From: Oegoconia quadripuncta
Taxonomy: Eukaryota; Arthropoda; Insecta; Lepidoptera; Autostichidae
Reading direction: 5' to 3'
DNA: 64,000 nt
Assembly (NCBI GenBank): GCA_949316235.1
Contig: OX438748.1
Location: 10,233,001-10,297,000, forward strand
In this document: positions 35,383 to 46,640 of the stretch, piece after piece
How positions within the stretch are numbered: position 1 is the first letter of the stretch
How the letters are laid out: each line of letters begins with the position of its first letter
Notes under the pieces: model-generated
What the model saw: only the letters and a program-made list of their open reading frames with translations
Databases searched by the model: none
What the model was told of the DNA's origin: nothing
Position numbers and translations under genes: made by a program

Positions 35383-36820
35383 AGGCTATGGATCTCATAG
35401 AGCCAAGTTAGTTTACCACACGGACTTAGTCTCGGACGGAATCTAGTCAATAAATCAAGTTTAGTAATCTAACACCTACAAAGATTCGGAAATCATAAAT
35501 ATTTCCCATTTCCCACTTTTACAGCGCAGTAAAATGCAAGTCCCGATGGAAGTTGCATGTAAAACTGCAATAGCTCAAAATGAAAAACATGAAACGTAAG
35601 CTATATGGGTTGTTCATAACTATTTTACTAGAGCTTAATAATTTAAGAGGTTTTTATATAAAGCGATAGGACAAGATTTTGAATTTTTATATTATTTTTA
35701 GGGTTTCGTACTATAAAAAGTAATATGAACCACAAGATGGTTGAGATATGAAAAGCCCTGATAGAAATTTATAGTGTATCCTATACCTCTAGCTATTTGT
35801 AACAAAAAGTGAAAATTTTACAAAAAAAAGTTGTGAGTTTTTACCTTGTCCGTTCTTATAAGCTGCGAAACGCAATTTAGGAGCGTTCTTACGAGAAAAA
35901 AAAACTACACTTTTTTGATAACATGGTATGAATAAAATTCAAATAAAAATAAGATGATAATAGTTGCAAAGATATGCCTGTGTTATATTTTATTTCGAAA
36001 TAACCTCTACAATCGACCTGTATATCCCAACAATCTCGATAGAAAATTCAGATAAAATCGTAAACATTACAAATAAGGCCTAGACTGGATGAAAGTTACC
36101 AAATGTGCATTACGCTTTAGGTTTAATTTTCGTAGAAAGAAAGCTCTTTGATATAACAGTGAAATACTAACTTAGCTATATTATGTATTTTATGCAATTT
36201 GTCAATGTCAAAGGTTACATTACGATTACGATTAGAACTGCAGTAAAAATTTTAAACTGCTGATAGTACGAAACACTCATTGCCCGAGTTCCAACTCGCA
36301 CTTGTACGATTTTTTTTTGATATTGTTTTTTGATATTGTTTTAATAGCAATTTAAAAGCAACAAACACTGGTTGATGCTTGCGATAGATTCTTGTCAGAC
36401 TAGCGGCCACCTGAATGCCAGTGTTTTCAAGCTGCACCTATAAACCATCAATTAAAACAAAATAGCTTAAAAAAGCTATTTTGTTCAAAATAGCTTTAAA
36501 AGTTAATCTTGTCTATTATCTACGCACATAAAATTATGGCCTGCAAAGCGGATACCGGTTGTGGTCGCTACCTAGAGTGCGGTCGACAACTGCGAAGGTT
36601 GCTCAGTGGTAGACCGCTGCAGGCAGGCGTACATAGGTACTCGTATGTACACAACATTATCTCTGAGTATCTTGGAACGGTTGGAGTTGTACGAATGTGA
36701 AATAGATATATGTTACTACTCTAGCAACATAACTACATCTACCATGTCAGTTCGTAATTCAAATTATAATCAACAACGAATAAAAAAACCACTGCTTGAC
36801 ATAGGACTAATGCTAGCATG
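35383..36820. other. stretch without a recognisable gene
   Basis: AT-rich. Contains a TTTCGTACTATAAAAAG-like dispersed repeat trace near 35700 and a short foldback AAAATAGCTTAAAAAAGCTA at 36459. Open frames at 36252-36437, 36509-36700 and 36606-36821 are unrecognised. Confidence 0.45.
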
Positions 36821-36827
36821 ACAAATT

Positions 36828-36928
36828 GCGATATAGTTTATCATACATTTTATCACGGTCATTCAATAATAGAATTAACAGTCTTACACCAGCATTTTGA
36901 CAGATGAGCGCGTGATAAACTATATCGC
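36828..36928. mobile_element. 101-bp MITE with 16-bp terminal inverted repeats
   Basis: Termini GCGATATAGTTTATCA and TGATAAACTATATCGC are perfect inverted complements. The inside is non-coding. No second copy noticed in the window. The target duplication is unclear (flanks AATT and TAAC). Confidence 0.6.
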
Positions 36929-38952
36929 TAACCATGCAGGATTGCACTTATTACCACGCTCTGGGCAGGTTGGCGATTGCAGATTTTTTAAACGCCTACC
37001 ACTGATACTGCGGACCTTTGGTCTGTACGGATATTTTCGTATCACTCGTATCAGAATTTCACTGTTTTAACCCACGATAAAAACGACGGGTGTTATATGT
37101 TTCACGGCATTGTATGTATCGTGTGTATCCGGTCTTTGTTTAGATGTATCTCAGTAATACGGTTTAAAAAAAATTTCAGGGGGAAAATAATATATAATTA
37201 CAGATCTACAATTCTATAGCTTTAATAGGTACTTACAAATATAGCTTCTGCTATACCTACTCGTTTTATTCCACTAAATTTATTTTAATAATTTAATTAA
37301 ATATTTTAAAAATGTCTACAAGAGGAATGATGGGTGTAAATCTCTAAATGGAATATCGGACAAAGTCGACACCTATCTGTTTATGAGCATTTTGATATGA
37401 TTTTCACTCTGAAAGCTTTACATTATGCGTGCATCCATTATTATGTTTATTGACCCGTGCGAAGCAAAACATGATTTGCATGATCACCAATAGCAAAAAT
37501 CTAAAAAATAAAACCAACACCTCTAATTTCGTGCATGTCGTAAAATTAGCCGAGATTCATCTTGCTATGAGCATAATAATGGCATACCAAAATGCACAGC
37601 AGTTATATGTATAACTGCTAATACGCTGGTCGAAGTTTGACCAAAAAAACCTGCCAAACACGTGTCAGACAACACGAAGTACGTTTCAGTAGTCAAAATT
37701 CAAGGTTATATTTTATATACCAAAAAGCCACCTCAATTAGATAATACAAGTATACTTTGTAATAAACATGGCTAGAAAAAATAAAATAAAAGGATTGTTT
37801 TGACGTCAGTTACTGTTATGTTTCTGCTTGTAGGATGTTATCATTCCTTATATAGATAAATAATTAAGGAAAAAATAGAACTCCATATTTTTATGACCGG
37901 AATCGATTCTATTACGTGCTTCTTACCGCAAAGTAATTTCAGGTTTCAGGTATAAAATAAATAACGTTGTACACAAATTGATTTTTATTTATTTATAAAC
38001 ACTTAAAAAATATTTTTGAACTTCATTAAAGTGCGTCACAGACAGTGAAGATACGAGAATATTTTATGGTAAGATATTGCTTGCTCACTACGGAGCGATA
38101 TGCTCGCCATGAAAGTGAGAGATAAACATTCAAAATATACGCCAAATACTATATCGTAACATATCAAAAGATATCGTTAAGATCTGAGGTTCTCTCTCTT
38201 TCACATTTTCATATAAGCTCTGTGAAAAGACAGGGACAAGTATATATAAATAGGTAAGTATATAAATATAAATGATTACTTATCTGTGATATTTTTTCTT
38301 ATAATTCCGTTATTATTATGCAACGATTACAAATACGTTTCAAATGCTTCCACGGGGATTTGGACTTTTATAAACGCATCTCCCTCTATCGAAAAAGTAT
38401 TCAAGACAACTCCCAATATTTATAAAACACCTATCCAATAATCCATTATTTACTTGAGATGGTGCATGCAATGCGTGCAAATAATAATTTTTTTGTGAGG
38501 TAAAAAATATTGTTAATACTATAAACGTGTCATCATGTCAAATGTCAGTTTAATAGCTTTAATAGTCTCCGAGTAAAAAAGCGTTGATAACAAACGGACA
38601 GACAGACATATAAACGGACTGGGCGCAGTCTACCTACGGAATCCTAAAAATTGTGAAAAATTATCACATAGACCACAATAATAAAACTTATGATATCAGT
38701 TAAGAGGGTTTATTCCATCCAGTGACGCCTATATTGGATAAATTAAGATTTCTGTTTTAAATATAGCATAATTCAAAAGTATTGCTCTGACCTGCACTCG
38801 AAAAGCCTTTAAGTTAATTATAAATAATACATAAATAGCTCTGACTACGGTTATTTTCGAGAATTTCAAATTATTACTAACAACGGCCACTTTTTTTTTA
38901 TAATCGTGAATTCTGGCAAATAACTCCCATCAAAGTTATTTAAGCATTACTT
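36929..38952. other. stretch without a recognisable gene
   Basis: Contains a repeat trace at about 36965-37000 (GCAGGTTGGCGATTGCAG, also hinted at near 16890) and a GGACAGACAGACATATAAAC-type dispersed repeat at about 38590. The rest is AT-rich and unassigned. Confidence 0.45.
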
Positions 38953-39007
38953 ATATTACCGTTTTTCCCCCGAAGGGATAAAAACGATTATTTAGGTTTC
39001 AGCCGAA

Positions 39008-39161
39008 AGGCTTGACCCACTTGAGATTAACGTCTTGAACATCAGCGCCATCTAGTAGCTTTCCAAGTAATTATGTGGAAAACGCGGTTCTCGTCGCGGC
39101 AACACTCGCCGTGAGAGGGCTGCCGCCATCTTGTCAGCGCGGAAGGTTTCTTAGGTCAGTA
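39008..39161. repeat. DIRS inverted terminal repeat, left copy
   Basis: 154 bp running AGGCTTGACCCACTTGAGAT to TTTCTTAGGTCAGTA, identical by eye to the inverse of 44205-44358. Outside it the left end carries a 55-bp extension (38953-39007) that is not in the right end and contains CCCCCGAAGGGATAAAAACG. Confidence 0.9.
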
Positions 39162-39202
39162 GGAGTGTGGATGTAGGCTGCAAGCCGACAGGCCTAAAAC
39201 TG

Positions 39203-39308
39203 GTGGGTCAAGCCTTTCGGCTGAAACCTAAATAATCGTTTTTATCCCTTCGGGGGAAAAACGGTAATATTTAGGTGTTCGAGCCTTCAGGCTTGACCCA
39301 CTTGAGAT
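39203..39308. repeat. DIRS internal complementary region (circle-junction copy)
   Basis: 39203-39270 is an exact 68-nt inverse of the left end 38953-39020. 39268-39308 is an exact 41-nt inverse of the right end 44339-44379. The two overlap by the trinucleotide TAT/ATA shared by both termini. In DIRS elements such a region templates completion of the ends. Confidence 0.9.
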
Positions 39309-39574
39309 CTGTTTAATATCTGTCGGCGCTGACTAGGCGTACTGTGAGTGATTTTGTTTTATCAGAGAATAAAACGAAGGTCAATGATTGTAACATTGAG
39401 GTTTATTAGGCTCTACAATGATTTGTATGCCTAATTAAAGTAAGTATAACAAATCAGCTTAGAACAGTCTTATAATAGATGTAGCAAAAGAAACAGGTTT
39501 TATCAAAAGTGTAGAAGATAAATACATTGTTTCGAGAACAAGTGAGGAATTAGACAATCAGCATGTTCGTAGTA

Positions 39575-40316
39575 ATACTCAAGGAAAGTTTTGCGTTACG
39601 CCAGTCCCTTTCCAAGGACATCATCCATATCTAAGCGTTTGTTTGTCCAATTGTCAGTAGCTAAGGTAGATCTGAAGCTACCGGGAGAATTTTGATATTG
39701 GCCCTAGTAAATAAGGTTCTGAGCCAGCCCGCTGTGACTGTACGGGACGCTTACCTCACTTTCCCCATGGTGATGGTGAAAAGATTAGGCAACGAGGAGT
39801 TTGCCCGTCGTATCTGACTTGAGAGGTTGATGAGTAGGGGAAACCAGTAACAAACGTTAAACCGCTTATCGCATTTAGTTAACACCCACCCGGACTGTCG
39901 GAAGGATGAGCTGTCAGTTTTAAAACCAAAGGATGGCCACAAGGTGATCTGTTCATCAGATGCCTCGAACTGGCCGGGACTGATGTGCAACAGAGTTAAG
40001 TCGTGAACGCGGCGTCCCGACGTAATAGAGTCGTCACATTTTGGGAGATTTGAAACAGGTTAGATTCGTCGCTATTTTGCCTTGAGAGCCAGTACATCAA
40101 CTCACTAACAAGCCATGTCTTGGGTTCATGCTTTGGAGGGAATTTCGATATTATGGCTTTAACGGTCTTCTTTACAAGTAGGTGGTTGCAAAGGGAATCG
40201 TAGATTGAGGGCATGACAAAAGTTACGACGGTGGACTTGTGAACCAGAATGGCCTTGGGTGATAGTTTCTTTACATTATAAAGAAATACCAGATATCGGG
40301 CTAGATCCCTTGGCAT
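39575..40316 (-). pseudogene. DIRS tyrosine recombinase, decayed
   Basis: ORF 39996-40316 carries DLARYLVFLYNVKKLSPKAI and KSTVVTFVMPSIYDSL, the SAM-like N-terminal half of DIRS recombinases. 39751-39990 continues with WVLTKCDKRFNVCYW, and 39575-39700 has PGSFRSTLATDNWTNKRLDM then DDVLGKG. Frameshifts and stops separate the pieces. The catalytic R-H-R-Y set cannot be confirmed as complete. Confidence 0.75.
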
Positions 40317-40329
40317 CGGCTGGTTTGCA

Positions 40330-41960
40330 TTTCGATTGCCGTCAGGCTGATTATAGGACCTTCTTTTCTAGGGAATTCCAGTTTGTAGATCAAGTGGCCC
40401 AGCCCCTAAGTTCCAAACTCCTAAAGACAAATTGTTGCTGTCCGGAGGTAGACGTTGCGTGTGAAGATCTACGAGGTGAGCTTTGAGGTTCCTGATACGG
40501 ATCGGTGGGTGATAGCTCGTTTCTTCACCCCGGGCTTCCAGAACGCTTCGTTCCACTTCGGTATCACTGGTGAGTATTGACCGCGTGACGATTTCAGGTG
40601 TTGTCGACGTTTCGAATGTGAGGGCTCAAATGCCATTTCTGTTGTGACATTACATAAGTCTGGATACTCTATCTGCTAACCCATTGCATCTGCCCGGTAA
40701 GTATTTGGAGATAACCGTAACTTGGTATTAGTGACGAATATTGAGGATTTTGGATACGATCCGCAGCAGGCGCAGAGACTTTGTACCTCCTTCTTTATCT
40801 ATTTATACACTGCTGCTGTTTTGTTGTCCGTTTGAAATATCACGGTCTTGCCACGTAGATTGGCGAACTCTATTCGTAAAACTTCTAGTGGCGTCCACAA
40901 ATCTTTCCATTGCAATGCCAGGAGATCTGACAGCTTTGCCAGCAGCTTGCTAACTTTTTGTCATTTACAATAGCTCCCCAGCCTATGTCTGACGCATCTG
41001 TTGTCAGGAAGACGTTTGATGGAGAAGTCTTGATAGCTGACGACTGGCTTAGGTTCTCTAACCCACCAATGTAGTTCTCTGGTTACTAACTTTGCAGCGG
41101 GAATGCTTGGAGTTCCCGGTATTCTCGCATTAGAAGCGAAGACAAGTTTCCCGATTAGCCTTTTAGCATCTGCCTAGGTCCATTTGTTTTTATGAAGGAT
41201 GTGTCTAAAGTCATCATCAATGCTGTGAATTTTGACTGCGGCAGTTTATATTGATTCTGATGTGTGTCCCACATTAGTCCCAAGTATTCTATTTCAGAAC
41301 GCGGTGTGAGATTTGACTTGTTTCTATTGACATGTCATCCCAATTCTGATAGAAATTCGTGAAGCCAGTTCGCCTGCTCTACTAAAATGCTGGCATGGCT
41401 GGATTCACAAGTAAATGAAATAAAATAAAAAATCATCCAAATATACCACAACTTTCAATTCTTTCTAGTAACCCTGAGTTGCAGTTTTTTGATTTTCGCA
41501 AAATCGAAGAGGCACTTGAGAGTCCAAATGGCGGGCTGTTCATATTATACATGTGATACGAAATAGAAAACTTTTGTGAGATTCTCTAATGAGGATGTGA
41601 TAGTAAGCATTAGAAATGACAATCTTCACCATAAAGTCTCTCTCACACATAGTCTGCGCTACTTTCTTCAAGTTTATGAGATGAAATTTTGTAGATAAAC
41701 AAGTTCGCTAAGGTTTTCCAGATTAAAAATCAACCTATGGGATCCATCTGACTTAGCTCCAAGAGATATTGGGGATAATTATCCACTCGCGTACTATTAG
41801 GCGTTAAGATTCCTTGGTTGATTAGATCCGAGATTTGCGTCGCCATGGTGAGGCAAGGTTTTGGCTCGAATCTCTTCCCATGTGCAGGAGATAAGGTACA
41901 CATAGGTGATTTCCGTATGAAAGGAATTCTATAACCCTTTAAGAACTTCAATTATTGTTT
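40330..41960 (-). pseudogene. DIRS reverse transcriptase / RNase H, decayed
   Basis: The minus-strand translation shows the DIRS-type entry LKGYRIPFIRKSP (41900-41945), QISDLINQGILTPNSTRVDN, then VVVYLDDFL (catalytic YLDD at about 41430), RLIGKLVFASNARIPGTPSI and the RNase H block LEVLRIEFANLRGKTVIFQT followed by DNKTAA. Several in-frame stops and frameshifts (for example after SQMDPIG at 41730) break it. Inactive. Confidence 0.85.
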
Positions 41961-42035
41961 TGGCGAGCTCCCGGTGCTTCCCATAGGTTGATTTTATTGC
42001 TAAGTTTACCTGCTGTAAATCGTACGTTACTTAAA

Positions 42036-43655
42036 TCACAGTTTCTTTCTTGATGCCTGAGAGGACTTGAGTCTTGTGGAGGCCTCATGTTTGCCCGTGT
42101 TGTCCTTTCGATGGTAGGGACCTTTCTTTGATGTCTTCCAATGTGGTTGTGGGTGAGAAAACTGCTTTGAATTTTTGTTGGACGTTGTTGAAGGTTTGGG
42201 TTTTGTTGCTGATGATGCTGTTCTTTTTGGGAAAAACCTATGCGCTCCCCCCTGTTCTTTCATAACTTCGGACAGTTTCTCCTCTGAAAATAGGTGGGTT
42301 ACCGAAGGCGGAATATCATGTAGGATTTCGTTTAGTACTTTATTATTGCTTTTGTAGGTTTCCCTACGCATCTGAATTATCTCTGCTCTTCTACCACACG
42401 CATATTGTAGTAGCTGATCTGAAATTTTTTTGAATTTGGAATCAGCTGCTAGAAAGATCTTGCTGAGTTCTTTTTGCATGTCCCCATTCAGAGTTTTATA
42501 TGCGTCTTGAAAAGCTTCTCTCTGCTGTAATAAGCCATGCGTTATTGCTGCTAGGGTTAGGTCAAATTTCTCTAATTGCGCCAGGGATTGCCAATTCGGT
42601 GTATTTGTGGCAAGATGATTATTTACTTTTAGTGCACAGAAGGCCGGGGTGGCCTGAAAGTTTTTCTGAACATCTGCGTACCTTATATTTTTCCAGGTGT
42701 CTTCTCCGAACCTTTGGCAAGTTTTGGCTTGATTCACGAGTTTCGGGTTTGCTTTTGCAATCTTTGATTCAGACTCGGTCGTTGTAGGATCAAAGTCGCA
42801 GTCGGGGGGAGCACTGCCCACGCTTTTACCCGTAGTGAGTTCAGCGAGTTCCCTCTGTGCTTTAGCGATCTGAGCCCTAAGGCTTTCCTCATGTGTGGAA
42901 GTATCGGCCCGAGAGTGTGGCGGGGAGCACAGGGTCGGGGCCTGCCACTCGTCCCTCTCATACTGTGTACTATCAGCCGACGATTCAAACGATTGATCGG
43001 GAAGATCTTGTGGGTTTTGATCCTCCATCGGTGACGTCGAGAGTTTTTTAGACAGATTGCTGATCGCTTGTGTGTGCTGAGCAAGCAGGCTCATCACGCT
43101 CTCCATAAAGCTAGTGTCGGTGCTCGATTCACGCCTTGCTTTTTTAGGGGTCGATGAGACTAGATCCTCACCGGTGTGAGTGTGAGGTGTGCTAGACCTC
43201 CTTTTGGTTTTTTGTCGTTCGGCCGAAGAGCTTCTTATCGGAGTAATTTTGTTCCTTAGCTTTTTCACCGTATTCATAAAGGCTTCGTACGAGTAGACGT
43301 TGTCGTGGATTTTTTCTACAATTTTGTGAGGTGAGTAAATGATCGCACGGCCTAAGTCCCATTCTAGCAGCTTCTTTTTGACTGTCCTGTAGTGTCTTTC
43401 CGATAGTTGTGTGTCATCGGGGAAAAAAATTTCCCTGAGGTCGTCGGTTGGCATAGCAAATCGTAGCTTTGCATCTATTGGTTGAGTAATTTCTTCGCCG
43501 AACAAATCGTGATAAGAGCGATCAACTGCCTCCCATGACTTCCAATTCTCGGGGTAGTGTTTATCGATGGCTGCGATGAAACGTTCGTGGAGATATTTAT
43601 CCTCAGTGGGGACATCTCTGTCGCAAAGGTCTTGCATCGTAACTATAGTCGCCAT
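42036..43655 (-). CDS. DIRS gag-like ORF1 protein, 539 aa
   Basis: An uninterrupted ORF of 539 codons from ATG 43655 (MATIVTMQDLCDRDVPTEDK) to the stop at 42036. An upstream ATG at 43868 would add 71 residues, but those codons are the leader tandem repeats, so I prefer the inner start. Seen: a charged N-terminal half, a basic Ser/Thr-rich middle (TKRRSSTPHTHT, TPKKARRESSTD), a Gln/Glu coil-like part (RAQIAKAQRELAELT), an ordered region with RFGEDTWKNIRYADVQ, and a very basic C-terminus (SSQASRKKL). No zinc knuckle seen. The position before RT and the basic tail fit a structural, nucleic-acid-binding gag. The same frame region on the plus strand is shadow. Confidence 0.85.
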   Translation of the reverse strand: MATIVTMQDLCDRDVPTEDKYLHERFIAAIDKHYPENWKSWEAVDRSYHDLFGEEITQPIDAKLRFAMPTDDLREIFFPDDTQLSERHYRTVKKKLLEWDLGRAIIYSPHKIVEKIHDNVYSYEAFMNTVKKLRNKITPIRSSSAERQKTKRRSSTPHTHTGEDLVSSTPKKARRESSTDTSFMESVMSLLAQHTQAISNLSKKLSTSPMEDQNPQDLPDQSFESSADSTQYERDEWQAPTLCSPPHSRADTSTHEESLRAQIAKAQRELAELTTGKSVGSAPPDCDFDPTTTESESKIAKANPKLVNQAKTCQRFGEDTWKNIRYADVQKNFQATPAFCALKVNNHLATNTPNWQSLAQLEKFDLTLAAITHGLLQQREAFQDAYKTLNGDMQKELSKIFLAADSKFKKISDQLLQYACGRRAEIIQMRRETYKSNNKVLNEILHDIPPSVTHLFSEEKLSEVMKEQGGAHRFFPKRTASSATKPKPSTTSNKNSKQFSHPQPHWKTSKKGPYHRKDNTGKHEASTRLKSSQASRKKL

Positions 43656-43721
43656 GATCTGAAAGCATGCATTATGTGTGAGCCGTAGCGAAATAGTTTT
43701 TAATTTTGGGAGGTGCGCATG

Positions 43722-43945
43722 AAATGATGCGACGAGTCGCATGAGTTTGATGCGGCGTGTCGCATGAGTTTGCGTGACGTATGTTGATGCGACGTCTCGC
43801 ATGAGTTGATGCGACGTGCCCCATGAGTTGAAGCGACATGTCGCATTAGTTAATGCGACGTGTCGCATGAGCTTGATGCGACGTGTCGCATTAGTTTGAT
43901 GCGATGTACTGTATTAGATTGATACGACATCATGCATAATTGGTG
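43722..43945. repeat. palindromic tandem repeats in DIRS leader
   Basis: Nine or so degenerate units of about 20-25 bp, each built on TGATGCGACGTGTCGCATGA, itself a palindrome (TGCGACGTGTCGCA). They lie just upstream of the gag start in the transcribed leader. Spacing varies and units at both edges are diverged. Confidence 0.85.
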
Positions 43946-44204
43946 TACCATGGTGCAAGGGTTTATGACAAAACCCCTAGATTATCGTTCGTTGCGAGAC
44001 GATAATGTTAGGCAGCCGGAATGGCTGACCGGGACATGTGCACTGGGCGACATGTTTGCACCTATAAAGTGATATCCTTAACAAACTAAGGACACTTTAT
44101 TCATTAGATATAATAGATAGTAAGTTCTTACCTTTTGTTGCTTTATCCGTTTTTTTTTTTTTTTTTTCGATAAAAGTGACTGATGGCGCCGGAGTTCAAA
44201 AGCG

Positions 44205-44358
44205 TACTGACCTAAGAAACCTTCCGCGCTGACAAGATGGCGGCAGCCCTCTCACGGCGAGTGTTGCCGCGACGAGAACCGCGTTTTCCACATAATTACT
44301 TGGAAAGCTACTAGATGGCGCTGATGTTCAAGACGTTAATCTCAAGTGGGTCAAGCCT
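44205..44358. repeat. DIRS inverted terminal repeat, right copy
   Basis: Inverse of 39008-39161 over the full 154 bp. The outer 21 bp to 44379 (ending GGCTCGAACACCTAAATA) are specific to this end. A T-run at 44150-44168 lies just inside. This is the element's 5' (promoter) end. Confidence 0.9.
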
Positions 44359-44379
44359 GAAGGCTCGAACACCTAAATA

Positions 44380-45639
44380 ATTCATTTATGGGCTTCTCGA
44401 GTGCAGGTTAGAACCATAACAAGAAAAATAATTTGCGACAAACTTTAAGACTAAAGTATAATATTTTGTTATTTGTGAAAATGACAACAACTTAGGTATA
44501 TGATGCAAACGACGTACCACATTACTCGGCCAAGGTCAATTAATTTCGTTATTAGATTATGCAGTACAAGATTCAAAAATAAAATCCCTTTCATCAAAAC
44601 ATGAATGTAACAAAAACCGAATTCAGAATCATCTTCTTTTTGAAATCGATTAAAAAGAGGCCAAGTTCCTGAATAAAATATAAGCTGTATTTATAATATA
44701 CAAAGAAAAGTTGAAATATAAGATAAATACCAAGTTCTAAAAACTTCTTCCGTGCTTAAGCAAAACTGGTGGTATATTGTTTTGCTTTGATGTATTTTCA
44801 CGAGAATTTCAGCTAAATGGTTTCAATATTTTTTTTTACAGCACTTTCATTTATTTAATTCCCCCAATTATACGTGGGGTATTTCTTTATGTTATTCATG
44901 AATAATTGTTAACTTTACTAAACTTGTTTTTTTAATTGGTGTAGGTATTACAATATACCTTAATATAACAATACATCTACGCTTGATTTCAGTGACGTCC
45001 AATAGTTAGTGAGCTGGAGGCCTGCAAATGTGGGTTATTTCGTAAGAGCTTAGTCTGCTTACTGCCGTGCCTTCGATCGACATTTCATAAACAAAAGGGC
45101 GGACGGACGGACTGTGTGTTACTTATCCAAATTAGTTCCATTTCAAGGCAATATCGAGAAAGCGTAGTAAATAATGCCTTTTAGAACGTTAGAACAATCA
45201 GCGACTACTCAATCGTAGTCATACGATGTACGATAGTTAACATGTTCAAAATTTCTTTGTATTTAATATGCATATTGACACAATTTATATTCGATTAGTT
45301 TGGCAAAGTCTCGGCTCGGATATTTTCATACGAGCTCATTTCAGTTTCACGGTTCTGAGAGCCTGATTTCTAAAGGCAGTCGTTAAGCCATGCCGATAGC
45401 TTGAAAACACTAATTTCATGGTATTGGTGAGACCAGTGGCGTGCCCTCCATACAGTCAGAAAGGCAGTGCCTACCCTAGCAAATTGTAAACTTTACTTGA
45501 AATGCATTGTCAAGACAGCTGATTTATACTGATATGAATAGAAATATTCTAAACAGTTGTAAGCATTTCTTTAAGAGTATAGCAAATTGTATCATTCTGT
45601 CTACCCCGTGACAAACTGCTTCAGATTTCCCCCCTTACC
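44380..45639. other. stretch without a recognisable gene
   Basis: AT-rich. Immediately outside the DIRS end is GGGCTTCTCGAGTGCAGG, which also occurs near 21795, so the element may have landed in another dispersed repeat. No coding pattern. Confidence 0.4.
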
Positions 45640-46195
45640 TTAAAAATCTGTTTACATATTTAGGATCCGATCACGATGTACCCCTTAGGTCTAAAACCGA
45701 CAATTTGCTTAAGCCCATCAGCTGCCGTACAAATTATTACTCGGGATCCTTTGGCATTAAGGCTGCGCAGTTGTGGAATGCACTACCACTAAGTATTCGC
45801 CACGCAGAATCGCTTGCAGTGTTTAAACTGCGTCTAAAGGACTATTATTTATCTCTCTAATGAATTGTATATACTGTTATATATATTTATGTGTATTTTA
45901 TTATTGTACTTATTTATATGGTTTGTTTATTTTAGTAAGTGTGTATCTTTGTATGTATTCCACTATACCTATGTATTTTCTATGTATCGTCTATGTACCT
46001 ACTGATATTTAAGTTATTCAGCTTTTACTTTGCACTATCCAACTACTTATTAAAAAAGCTTCTTTAACTGAGGTTGTCTGGAAGAAATCGCTATCAGCGA
46101 TAAGACCGCCTTTGTACACTTCATCATGTATGTTAAATGTTCTTTGTATTTTATTTTTGTGTGCAATAAAGAATTTAATAATAATAATAACTGCT
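45640..46195 (+). mobile_element. LINE family C 3' end with ORF2 C-terminus
   Basis: A plus frame of about 45665-45861 encodes DHDVPLRSKTDNLLKPISCR, then TNYYSGSFGIKAAQLWNALP and LSIRHAESLAVFKLRLKDYY before a stop. This is the end of a non-LTR reverse transcriptase. The 3' UTR ends GTGCAATAAAGAATTTAATA in an AAT tail. 5' truncated. Confidence 0.8.
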
Positions 46196-46239
46196 TGCCA
46201 CTGGATGAGGTGTATATACTAGAATAGATTTTAAGAACA

Positions 46240-46465
46240 ACTTTTACCCCAAACGTCTAAAAACTAGGTCTCGTATCAGCGTTCGAACGCGTCTCGAGTA
46301 TTTATAAGTATCGACGACTCGTAAATCTCAGCAAGTATACATACGTTACTAATTTACGCGTCCGCACGACTCGGACTCGCAATGGACGCGATATTCGGCT
46401 CACTCACACATGCGTCCATATACATGAGTGCCCCAATGTCGCGGATGTAAAAGGACCTTATTACT
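46240..46465. other. CpG-rich block, unassigned
   Basis: CpG-dense in an AT-rich setting: GCGTTCGAACGCGTCTCGAG, ACGCGTCCGCACGACTCGGA. TATTTATAAGTAT at about 46298 could serve as a TATA box, but no ORF or exon can be placed. It may be a promoter or part of an unrecognised repeat. Confidence 0.25.
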
Positions 46466-46621
46466 AATACTGAATGTTGAACCTGTTTTTAATTGCATTG
46501 AGACTGGGTGCGGGTGCAGCGGACAGCAACTTTCTGTCTTGATTTTACGCGAGTTAAGTAAATCTTATTCTTAATCGTAATCGTAAATACAACCCCTTCT
46601 CACATGGGAATTTGTTAATGG

Positions 46622-46640
46622 AATTGACGACGACGACGAC
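46622..46640. repeat. GAC microsatellite
   Basis: A short run of GAC trinucleotides directly before a SINE head. Confidence 0.8.

Larger units (their letters stand above)
38953..44379 (-). mobile_element. DIRS-like tyrosine-recombinase retrotransposon
   Basis: 5,427 bp, transcribed on the minus strand. Order from its 5' end (44379): right inverted repeat, leader with palindromic tandem repeats, gag-like ORF, RT with YLDDF and RNase H remnants, tyrosine recombinase remnants, internal complementary region, left inverted repeat. The 154-bp inverted repeats (39008-39161, 44205-44358) read as identical. The internal region 39203-39308 equals the inverse of both outer ends fused through a shared ATA, as expected for the DIRS circular intermediate. 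There is no target-site duplication, typical of recombinase insertion. RT and recombinase are broken, so the copy is not autonomous. Confidence 0.9.

Noticed and set aside
42074..42787. Plus-strand frames across the DIRS region
   Set aside because: Shadows of the gag-like ORF; no motifs, and the minus strand explains the open length.
42734..43084. Second minus-strand frame of 116 codons inside gag
   Set aside because: Overlaps the long ORF in another frame with Arg/Leu-rich composition typical of a frame shadow.
43722..43945. CRISPR-like array
   Set aside because: Units are degenerate and directly adjacent with no unique spacers, inside a eukaryotic retrotransposon.
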